Source of the DNA: Prostheceraeus crozeri
Taxonomy: Eukaryota; Platyhelminthes; Polycladida; Euryleptidae
NCBI GenBank assembly: GCA_907163375.1
Contig: CAJQUW010015339.1
Coordinates: 62,001-126,000 of the forward strand
DNA length: 64,000 nucleotides
Reading direction: 5' to 3'
Shown in pieces: positions 34,496 through 45,500 of the stretch. The position numbers and the translations under genes were made by a program. A model generated the notes under the pieces. That model did not search any database, was not told the DNA's origin, and saw only the letters and a program-made list of their open reading frames with translations. How positions within the stretch are numbered: position 1 is the stretch's first letter; the number at the start of each line of letters is the position of its first letter.

Positions 34496-35609
34496 CTAAG
34501 GTACAAAGATAAGGAAGATCTCTGAGTAGATCGAGAGGAAGAAAATCGTATTATCGTTATTATCAGAAATCATATTGATAATGTTAATGGTTTCTGATTG
34601 CAGAACATTAGTGAATAAAGACGTAACATCAAGTGAGCACATCTTCAAATCCTTGATGTTGCAATCACGAATGAAATTCAAAAACTCAAAACTCTCTTTA
34701 AGGGAAAAGTCACCAAAGAAGTCACAGACAGGTTGAAGAACAGAGCAAGGCCAACGCGCTAGCTCGCAAGTCAGAGAACCAACCATGGATAACACAGGAC
34801 GTAGCGGACAGCAGTCTTTATGAGTCTTTGGCAGACCATACAGACGAGGAATGGATCTACCTGATGACAAAAGCTTTACTTTTGTAGCCGTAGAGATCAA
34901 TTCACTTTCCGAGAGTGATTTTACAACCGTCGAAACTTTATCGTTGATATTGAGTCTCATCTTTTTGCTTCTGATCGAGAAGGAGCTTGCCATCGTCGCT
35001 TAAAATGTGCATCGTCTTCGAAACATATTCTTGCCAGTCCATAATAGCAACACTATCACCCTTATCGGACTTTGAGATGATGATATTATCATTCTGACGC
35101 AATTTCTTCACTGCCTCAAAGTGTTCTCTGTGGAAGATGCTCCTCTCAACTTTAGTATGAGAGTACGCAGAGGACAAATGTACCAAGTTCGCCTTCACAC
35201 ATAATACTTCGACGTCAGGTGGAATATCTTCAGCACACTGCCAGAATAAATCCTCAATATTAGCATCAGCGATCCCACGATCAACCTTTCTAGAAGGAAC
35301 ACAGAAATTGAGTCAATGGCACATAACCTCTTTCTCAACTCTATTTAGACTAACAGAGGAAAAGTTCACGATGTGTCTATTCAAATCGTCATCATAGAAG
35401 ATCGGCTCACAAGAACTCTTCGGCTACCCTCCTTCTTTTTTGAAAAAGTATTTTCGTCCACCTCGCTCACCTAATCTTTCAGTATTTGGTCCTGAAAGGA
35501 AGACTGTGTTTTCGACTTTGCCTTTTATCGGTGACCGAGCTGCCACTTCACTTGTACGAGCCTTTAAAGTGGCGAGGCCTTCAGTGACTTTTTTCTCATG
35601 AAAGTTCAT
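34496..35609 (-). mobile_element. Penelope-like reverse transcriptase fragment
   Basis: Reading leftward, 35609–34938 holds the N-terminal region ('NDNIIISKSDKGDSVAIMD' is typical). 34993–34496 then holds 'RLYGLPKTHKDCCPLRPVLS', 'ELARWPCSVLQPV' and 'CSLDVTSLFTNV', the RT fingers and palm up to motif A. The two frames overlap with a shift, and the catalytic YxDD region and endonuclease are missing. It differs in sequence from the 30–32 kb relic, so a second lineage is likely. Confidence 0.85.
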
Positions 35610-36239
35610 GTGCCCATTTTCAACTCGTCGTGTTCAGTTCGACTCTCTAGAGGACAGACTTCCAGACCTCTCTATCTCTGACCCTGTGAAAAAAACTTTG
35701 CCGGGCCAGCAGCGTCGCGTCGACATTGGGTCGACACAGTTATGGTTCCTGATTCGTCGATGTCGGGCCAATGACGTTGCATCGACATAACGCCATCAAC
35801 TGTCGCCCTAAATCCAATTAATATGCCAACGACAAATCCTGCATGAAAACCTGCCCTTGCAGCTTTGAGACAACTCAATAATATCCATGTTATAATAATT
35901 GTATTTATTATATATAATAGTTAATAAATACATAATATATAAATACTAACATCAGGTATAATAATTATTACGGATGCATTCAAGTAGCGTTCTTTTAATT
36001 TCCACCAGAGGACGAGAGAGTGATGGTCTCGAACTTTCAATGCGAAGACGAGCACTAATTTTTATGATACTTTACAACCAATGAGAAATAATGGAAATGC
36101 CGATCGAACCTCAAGCAAGTGTAATTTTGAGTCCGGTGGATGTATCAAAGCATCCATCAGGATTCAAAGCTACCGAATTTAAGGTTTTGAACAGTAGTTA
36201 AAAATGAAAGAATCAATGAAAAGTAGTAAGAAAACGGCG
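35610..36239. other. Non-coding, with GTCGA-rich patch
   Basis: At 35695–35800 the strings GCGTCGACATTGGGTCGAC and CGTCGATGTCGGGCC form imperfect inverse pairs and look like remnant transposon ends. No gene is seen. Confidence 0.35.
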
Positions 36240-38530
36240 AACACCAGATAGCGCAAGATGGCCGCCATCGCTGACGTCCCCCCCCCTCTGGAACGGCAGA
36301 GTGTCGTGGTCGGCCGCCGTGGTGCTTCGGGTCTGAGTCCCCCCCCTCTGGAACGACAGAGGTTGTAGTCTGTCGTGGTGTGCCGACCAGGTGGGTTCAC
36401 AAACTGTTCGCTGACGTCCCCCCCCTCTGGAACGATAGAGTGTCGTGGTGGACTTGGGCGACCGCCAGGATTAGTCTTGAGGCTATAGTGTGTGATGTTT
36501 TTCGTGCAATCTGCTGAATGTTGGGTTGTAAAATGGGTTGTTTCGAGTGGAAGGAGTGGTCGGATGAGAAAACGGAGGTCGGATTCGTATTCAGCGTGAA
36601 ATTCTGCATCGGTATGGTGAGTTTCAAGGCAATCGGTGAGAAAAAATTTTCAACATTTTTCGAAAAACGACAGAGTTAGAATTTGGGACGTTTTGGTGTG
36701 TAGCGTCAAAACGAAGCATCGGATGAGAAAACGGAGGTCATATTCGGATTCAGCGTGAAATTCTGCATCGCTATGGTGAGTTTCAAGTCAATCGGAGAGA
36801 AAAAATTTTCGGCTGACGTCCCCCCCCCTCTGGACAGCTTGCTTCGATTTTGGCTTCCAGTGGACGGATTTTGTCGTGCGATAGCTCGTTTGAAAGCTAA
36901 GAGTGAGACAAATTCAGTGAAAGAATCGGCTTGTTCCTATCTGTCTTCGTTCAAAAGTTAGAGAGGTTACAAGATTTTAGGTCGGAGCTCGCTCACCTGA
37001 AAAAATCCTAAGTGTCAGAGTGACTTTGTATGGGTAAAATTTTGAAAATTTTCCAAAGTGTGGAATTTCGACCTGGGACCGTCACCAAAACATTTTTCAT
37101 CAAATTTCACTGACCTCCCCCCCCCCCGACAGCAATCTTCTAACTTTGGTTCTAGTGAACGGATTTTGTTCGTTCGAGTTGCATTTGAAAGAGGAGAAAA
37201 AGCTGCTCGACAACTTTTTTTGTTGCGAGTCAATCGGACCAGCCGTTCAAAAGTTAGAGCGGTTACAAGATTTTAGGTCGGAGCTCGCTCACCTGAAAAA
37301 ATCCTAAGTGTCAGAGCGGCTTTGTATGGGTAAAATTTTGAAAATTTTCCAAAGTGTGGAATTTCGACCTGGGACCGTCACCAAAACATTTTTCATCAAA
37401 TTTCACTGACCTCCCCCCCCCTCTGGACAGCTCGCTTCGATCTTGGCTTCCAGTGGACGGATTTTGTCGTGCGATAGCTCGTTTGAAAGCTAAGAGTGAG
37501 ACAAATTCAGTGAAAGAATCGGCTTGTTCCTATCTGTCTTCGTTCAAAAGTTAGAGCGGTTACAAGATTTTAGGTCGGAGCTCGCTCACCTGAAAAAATC
37601 CTAAGTGTCAGAGTGACTTTGTATGGGTAAAATTTTGAAAATTTTCTTAAGTGTGGAATTTCGACCTGGGACCGTCACCAAAACATTTTTCATCAAATTT
37701 CACTGACCCCCCCCCCGACAGCAATCTTCTAACTTTGGTTCTAGTGGACGGATTTTGTTCGTTCGAGTTGCATTTGAAAGAGGAGAAAAAGCTGCTCGAC
37801 AACTTTTTTTGTTGCGAGTCAATCGGACCAGTCGTTCAAAAGTTAGAGCGGTTACAAGATTTTAGGTCGGAGCTCGCTCACCTGAAAAAATCCTAAGTGT
37901 CAGAGTGACTTTGTATGGGTAAAATTTTGAAAATTTTCCAAAGTGTGGAATTTCGACCTGGGACCGTCACCAAAACATTTTTCATCAAATTTCACTGACC
38001 TCCCCCCCCCCTCTGGACAGCTCGCTTCGATCTTGGCTTCTAGTGGACGGATTTTGTCGTGCAATAGCTCGTTTGAAAGCTAAGAGTGAGACAAATTCAG
38101 TGAAAGAAACGGCTTGTTCATATCTGTCTTCGTTCAAAAGTTAGAGCGGTTACAAGATTTTAGGTCGGAGCTCGCTCACCTGAAAAAATCCTAAGTGTCG
38201 GAGTGGCTTTGTATGGGTAAAATTTTGAAAATTTTCCAAAGTGTGGAATTTCGACCTGGGACCGTCACCAAAACATTTTTCATCAAATTTCACTGACCTC
38301 CCCCCCCCTCTGGACAGCTCGCTTCGATCTTGGCTTCTAGTGGACGGATTTTGTCGTGCAATAGCTCGTTTGAAAGCTAAGAGTGAGACAAATTCACTGA
38401 AAGAATCGGCTTGTTCCTATCTGTCTTCGTTTAGATGTGAGACGCCATTTAAGATTTTGGGACATTGGCGAAAAACGACAGAGTTAGAATTTGGGACGTT
38501 TTGGGCTGTAGCTGTCCTTAAAAAACTCAC
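36240..38530 (+). repeat. Dispersed repeat with internal ~296-bp higher-order tandem array
   Basis: The copy opens GATAGCGCAAGATGGCCGCC (also found near 62595) and closes near GGGACGTTTTGGGCTGTAGC. Inside, six units begin at poly-C tracts (36820, 37117, 37413, 37707, 38002, 38300; 294–297 bp apart). All share the last ~150 bp (AAGTTAGAGCGGTTACAAGA through TTTCACTGACC). The first half is of two kinds, A and B, arranged A-B-A-B-A-A. Short repeated frames in it are by-products of the tandem structure. Confidence 0.85.
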
Positions 38531-39319
38531 ATTATAATTTCCATGTTTTCCAATCCTCCTTCGGATATTCACCTTGCTTTATTCGATTATTCGACTGCAG
38601 CGGTATGTAGTTCTAATATTTGATCACATTTTGAAATCACTTCAAATGACTTTTCGGCAATAATATCAATCACATCAACTTAATGGTTTTCAGCGAAGAT
38701 GGAGGGACTACAGGTCGATGAGTCGGAAAGATGTGAATCAAAACGTGTAGCGATGAAGATGGAGAACTATTTCCAAAATGAAAAAAAGCGCCGGTATAAT
38801 ACGAAAATCGGTTGTGAACGTCGAAATACGACAGAATCCTCTAAATCTCCAAAACACGAATGAATAACTGCAGGTGTCGTTAAAAGCTTTGAAAATTCAT
38901 GCTTAAGACCGCAGAACGATGTAGCTGCATGTATTAACGCTGGTGCTGAGCTGACTGATGAAAGTGAAAACACGCACGATAGACCGAGAGTAAATGAATG
39001 ACGCTTGGATGCAGTATACAGTTTCTCTCCGCTCCCATCGTCTGTTATGTGACTCATTGAATGAAGGCCGGTTGTATCATTAGTTTGGCAGGCGATTGAC
39101 GGAAATTATTTACTCTAGTGGAGAGGTGTGTGAACACAGATGTGAAGAGGATTCTTACGTAATTGTGACTGATGTACAGACCTTAGTCTTTCAATTAGGA
39201 GAGGGAGAAAGAGAGAAAATTTTACCATCACCTTGCCATCTGTCAGCCGACAGTGACGTCCACCATCGACACTCACCCAATGCGACGGCAATCGGCCATT
39301 AATGGACCGATGCATTTTT
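38531..39319. other. Unassigned sequence
   Basis: Short frames on both strands show no motif. The part next to 39320 may belong to the Penelope-like fragment there. Confidence 0.35.
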
Positions 39320-39545
39320 TAACACAGGGGATGTCATATACACTTTTCAATGTGCTTATGGATGCAAGTACTTGAGGAAAACTGGTAGGAGTTTGCAAGA
39401 GAGAATGGTTGAACATGTTCCGGGTTGGATTTTCGGTCAGAGACGATGTCCACCACGCTCCACTCGCATTCCGTCCAGTGCTGTTACTAGACATTTGCAA
39501 GTATGCACTTTTGATCCGTCCAGCGCTCGTGATAATATCTAAGTT
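39320..39545 (+). mobile_element. Penelope-like GIY-YIG endonuclease fragment
   Basis: The plus strand reads 'GDVIYTFQCAYGCKYLRKT', 'GRSLQERMVEHVPGWIFG' and 'AVTRHLQVC', matching the C-terminal endonuclease of Penelope-like elements. The GIY-YIG core is altered (KYLRKTG instead of YIGxTxR). It is isolated, with no reverse transcriptase nearby on this strand. Confidence 0.7.
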
Positions 39546-42493
39546 TTGCATCATAGTCGTTTTATTGCGCATTTTATGCATTTTTATATTTTCATTGTCT
39601 CTACCGTGGTAAAGCATTCTATTTCATCATTGTATCTCGGTTTTTTCATATCTAAGTTCTGCGTTCTGTGCATTTGGGTTGTGACAATGAGTTGTTATCA
39701 TTCCATGTCACTTTCTGCTGTTCATTTCACAATCAGTTTTTCCGGTGGCATCGCCAGACGATAACCGGACGAAAGCCCTCGCAATCAATATAATCATTAT
39801 AATCATTATTTGTGGCATTTTTCTTATACAAAATTGCAAATGGGACTCAATTCCTTAGAATAAATATGTCACAACCTAACGCAATATTTCTCAACCGTGG
39901 TCATTGCAGCCGTCTAGTCGGTGCTACCTGGGGTCCATGAACATAGAAGGGTCATTGATTCATTCGCAGTTCATACATCATTAATATGATGCTATTATTT
40001 AGGGTCTAGAAATATCAAAATTCTCGTCGAGGCCGCAGAAAGAAGCTGCTGGGACGAATGTACATGTAGGTTACAGATCAGAAAGAAAATAATTTTGTTT
40101 TTTAATCTTTAACAAGGATGCCCTAGGGAATTTAAAGATTTCAGGGTTCTGAGATACGGAATCACAGACAGTTTTGTCACGCGACTGATAGTTGCCGCTC
40201 TCTCCAGCAGAATCTGAAGATCAGATGGAAGCCAAAAAACAAAAGCAAAGAAGCTCCTCCTTCCCCGCCCCGACACAGCATCTACGTGTAGTAGAATGCG
40301 TTTTCAGCGTACCGTAATTCCTGAGAGAAAAGCGCAGCAATCTTGATGCTGACGAGGGGCTTGTGCTCAAAGTTGCAGCTGCACTTGCAGCCTTCCATAA
40401 AGACCTAACTCTCAAATCATCAAGCCCAAGGCTAAATTGAGCAATGAACGCCAGCCTCAAATGAGGCAAGTATTTAAATTTTTTAATGGACATGTTTCAA
40501 ATGATGTGTGATTTTAAGAGAAAATGTGTTTTTTCATTGACATTTCAATAGAAAAAAGGAGAGGGCAAATAGAAGAATAGCTGTGGGTAAAAATGGAAGA
40601 AAGTTGACAAACATCACTGAACTGATCAAACAGATGTCAGACTTTGGTGCCTAGTTTTAAGAAAGACAGGTTTAAAAAGATGTTCGAACAGCATTTGAAA
40701 GAAATTGAGTGTCATTTTCATGCTTGCCATGGAAAGAGATTTCTTCGTCCCATTCCCACGGGATTCTTGTGGGAATTCCGATGGGAATCCTATTCCCACA
40801 GGATTTTTCAAAATGCACGATTATTTCCCATAATTATTCCCGTAAACCAAATATTTCTTTGATAAGCTTGGCTGACATTCTATTCCACTGTAGGATACCG
40901 TGTACATGAAAGATAGGTCAACATCAAGTCTCCAGTGAACTTACGAACCCTACTGTAGCTATATATGCAATTAGACTACTTAAAGCAAAGGGCTCTACAG
41001 ATAGGTCTACAATCCATGATATCAGACTACCCTGCAAACTTACACGGTAGCTAAGCTAGCTATAAATAGCTAAGCTAGCTTATGGGTGCATTGTCTCAAC
41101 TGATTAAGCCCAAATAAGCTTTGCCTAAAATAGTTAAAAACACTCAATATATGAAGCATAATATCAACATGATAGACCAACTGCAGATGCGTCCCTACAT
41201 AAAATATGCATAAAACCAACCGATGCGAGTGGATAATCTACTTGCATCTATCAGTGCTCGTACGATGCCGGTACCTATTCAACAGGAAGCAGGTCCATGT
41301 CGTAGGCCGAAAAACATGCATTAGAGCTTGAAAATAGACTTAATAGACTTAAAATAGACTTAAAAATTTTCTACATAAATGTGCGAGGATCAAATACAGG
41401 ATTTTCAACCTAGCACATTTTCATTATATCTCACATGTACATTAAAGCACGCGCCACTCTTAATCAAGCGCAGAAATTTGCCGTCGTTTATTTAATATTT
41501 ATTTATTTATTTTACATATTACTAAGAAGTGTTAAGATTTAGAGCGTCTTTTGAAGCAACGTGCTAGTCAGGATAAAAATAATTTGAATGTCCATTTTGC
41601 AATCGTCCCATGCCATAAGTTTCTTTACAAACAATGGCTCATTAGTACGTTTATCACGTCTTACACGATATTTCGATAGATTTGGTACAGCATCTTTGAA
41701 AGCTCATGCTGCAGCTACGAAAATGCAATTCACATCTGCTGGAGCATGTCACCTTTTTGTGGGAATTCCCATAATTATAATTGCTACATGTATTTCCATG
41801 GGAAATGCCGCTCCCACTGCAAGCCTGGTTATTTTAAAAGTGGCATTACAGAAAGAAGAATTCGATTTTCCCGGGAATTCTTGTTAAATCCTTTTTAGAT
41901 GAACTTATCGTGAATGATTTTCTTAATATGTAGATTCCTCAAGTAACGACAAAGCCACTAATTTCTAACCTCTCTGAATAGAACTTGGCGTGTTGTAATG
42001 ATTCTTTTAATTTTATTCATTTTCATCGCTTTCGCAATAATCAGCTGTTCATCTTTACAGCTGACAAATTGTACTTTAATCTTTAATTTCTAACTTAACA
42101 CTCGTTTCTAACTCTTTCTAACTTTAAATATAAGCACGATTTATTTATCCGCCTTCATTTTCAAAAAAGTTTTCTTTGTTAAGTAGGCTGGTCTAGAAAA
42201 GAGGACAGCACTTCTTTAAATGTTTATGTATAGTCTATTACTATAAACAACATCATATTTTCAAAATTTAGAAATGAAGTTTATTAGAACCGAACTTGAT
42301 GATAGTTAACCAAGCTCTAAACTAACGGCTACGTCAATTTTCAAGTGCATTTGGCAGCACGCTGTTCTCCCGAATCCTCCTAAATTGTACTGCAAAAGAG
42401 AGTTGACCGAAGCAGAGTTCAGTAATTAAAGTTCGACACATTAAATTGTGTTTTGACTGGTTGTAATTACTTCATGATCAAACAACCGAACTA
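39546..42493. other. Non-coding stretch with decayed hAT-like ends
   Basis: CAATATTTCTCAACCGTGGTC near 39880 and TACCTGGGGTCCATGAAC near 39930 resemble a 5' hAT end. GGGAATTCC/ATTCCCAC clusters at 40750–40855 and 41755–41885 look like two inverse ends of an old element, but no target duplication is evident. At 41040–41085 TAGCTAAGCTAGCTATAAA repeats locally. No gene is supported. Confidence 0.35.
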
Positions 42494-42505
42494 GTATAAA
42501 TAAGG
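42494..42505 (+). promoter_or_regulatory. TATA box of the multi-copy peptide precursor gene
   Basis: GTATAAATAAGG lies about 50 bases before the ATG at 42553, which predicts a leader of only some 25–30 bases. TTGTACTACAGGCATT just downstream is a possible initiator. No splice signal intervenes. Confidence 0.75.
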
Positions 42506-42552
42506 AACCGACTTGTACTACAGGCATTTACAACATCGCTTGAACAACAGTC

Positions 42553-45500
42553 ATGAGGTATTTTATCAGCATTATTTTTCTGCTGGTAATCTGCATTACA
42601 CAAATTTTCTCAGTGGACGAGGAAGTAAACTTTCGGAAAAGAGACGAGAAATATGATCAAGACTCATCTACCAACAAGCGTCATGCCGGTTTGCGAAAAA
42701 GACACGCTTGTAAACGACATCTATGTTCTGAAGAGGAGTTGCTCTCAATTGGAAACAACTCTGGCTATCGAGAAAACATGAAGAAACGGCACGCCTGTAA
42801 ACGACATCTATGCTCTGAAGAGGAGTTGCTCTCAATTGGAAACAACTCTGGCTATCGAGAAAACATGAAGAAACGACACGCCTGTAAACGACATACATGC
42901 ACTGAAGAGGAGTTGCTCTCAATTGGAAACAACTCTGGCTATCGAGAAAACATGAAGAAACGACACGCCTGTAAACGACATCTGTGTTCTGAAGAGGAGA
43001 TACTCGCAATTGGAAACGGTTCTGGCTATCGAGAAAATATGAAAAAACGACACGTTGGCAAACGACACGCCTGTAAACGACATCTGTGTTCTGAAGAGGA
43101 GATACTCGCAATTGGAAACGGTTCTGGCTATCGAGAAAATATGAAAAAAAGACACGTTGGCAAACGACACGCTTGTAAACGACATCTATGCTCTGAAGAG
43201 GAGTTGCTCTCAATTGGAAACAACTCTGGCTATCGAGAAAATATGAAGAAGCGACACGTTGGCAAACGACACGCCTGTAAACGACATCTATGCTCTGAAG
43301 AGGAGATACTCTCAATTGGAAACGGTTCTGGCTATCGAGAAAATATGAAGAAACGACACGTTGGCAAACGACACGCCTGTAAACGACATACATGCACTGA
43401 AGAGGAGTTGCTCTCAATTGGAAACAACTCTGGCTATCGAGAAAATATGAAGAAACGGCACGCCTGTAAACGACATACATGTACTGAAGAGGAGTTGCTC
43501 TCAATTGGAAACAACTCTGGCTATCGAGAAAATATGAAGAAGCGACACGTTGGCAAACGACACGCCTGTAAAAGACATACATGCACTGAAGAGGAGCTGC
43601 TCTCAATTGGAAACAACTCTGGCTATCGAGAAAATATGAAGAAACGACGCGTTGGCAAACGACACGCCTGTAAAAGACATCTATGCTCTGAAGAGGAGAT
43701 ACTCGCAATTGGAAACGGTTCTGGCTATCGAGAAAATATGAAGAAACGACACGCCTGTAAACGACATACATGCACTGAAGAGGAGTTGCTCTCAATTGGA
43801 AACAACTCTGGCTATCGAGAAAATATGAAGAAGCGACACGTCGGCAAACGACACGCCTGTAAACGACATACATGCACTGAAGATGAGTTGCTCTCAATTG
43901 GAAACAACTCTGGCTATCGAGAAAACATGAAGAAACGACACGCCTGTAAACGACATACATGCACTGAAGAGGAGTTGCTCTCAATTGGAAACAACTCTGG
44001 CTATCGAGAAAATATCAAAAAACGACACGTTGGCAAACGACACGCCTGTAAACGACATCTATGTTCTGAAGAGGAGTTGCTCTCGATTGGAAACAACTCC
44101 GGCTATCGAGAAAATATGAAGAAACGACACGCTTGTAAACGACATACATGCACTGAAGAGGAGTTGCTTTCAATTGGAAACAACTCTGGCTATCGAGAAA
44201 ATATGAAAAAACGACACGTTGGCAAACGACACGCCTGTAAACGACATCTATGCTCTGAAGAAGAGATACTCTCAATTGGAAACGGTTCTGGCTATCGAGA
44301 AAACATGAAGAAACGACACGCCTGTAAACGACATACATGCACTGAAGAGGAGTTGCTCTCAATTGGAAACAACTCTGGCTATCGAGAAAATATGAAGAAG
44401 CGACACGTCGGCAAAAGACACGCCTGTAAACGACATCTATGCTCTGAAGAGGAGATACTCTCAATTGGAAACGGTTCTGGCTATCGAGAAAACATGAAGA
44501 AACGACACGCCTGTAAACGACATACATGCACTGAAGAGGAGATACTCGCAATTGGAAACGGTTCTGGCTATCGAGAAAATATGAAGAAGCGACACGTCGG
44601 CAAACGACACGCCTGTAAACGACATACATGCACTGAAGAGGAGTTGCTCTCAATTGGAAACAACTCTGGCTATCGAGAAAACATGAAGAAACGACACGCC
44701 TGTAAACGACATACATGCACTGAAGAGGAGTTGCTCTCAATTGGAAACAACTCTGGCTATCGAGAAAATATGAAAAAACGACACGTTGGCAAACGACACG
44801 CTTGTAAACGACATCTATGCTCTGAAGAGGAGATACTCGCAATTGGAAACGGTTCTGGCTATCGAGAAAATATGAAAAAAAGACACGTTGGCAAACGACA
44901 CGCCTGTAAACGACATCTATGCTCTGAAGAGGAGATACTCTCAATTGGAAACGGTTCTGGCTATCGAGAAAATATGAAGAAACGACACGCCTGTAAACGA
45001 CATACATGCACTGAAGAGGAGTTGCTCTCAATTGGAAACAACTCTGGCTATCGAGAAAATATGAAGAAGCGACACGTCGGCAAACGACACGCCTGTAAAC
45101 GACATACATGCACTGAAGAGGAGTTGCTCTCAATTGGAAACAACTCTGGCTATCGAGAAAACATGAAGAAACGACACGCCTGTAAACGACATACATGCAC
45201 TGAAGAGGAGTTGCTCTCAATTGGAAACAACTCTGGCTATCGAGAAAATATGAAGAAACGACACGCCTGTAAACGACATCTATGTTCTGAAGAGGAGTTG
45301 CTCTCAATTGGTAACAACTCTGGCTATCGAGAAAATATGAAGAAGCGACACGCCTGTAAACGACATACATGCACTGAAGAGGAGTTGCTTTCAATTGGAA
45401 ACAACTCTGGCTATCGAGAAAATATGAAAAAACGACACGTTGGCAAACGACACGCCTGTAAACGACATCTATGCTCTGAAGAGGAGTTGCTCTCGATTGG

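Noticed and set aside
37058-38537. Repeated 66–98-codon frames starting MWNFDLGPSPKHF
   Set aside because: They recur once per tandem unit, are broken by the poly-C length changes and have no promoter.
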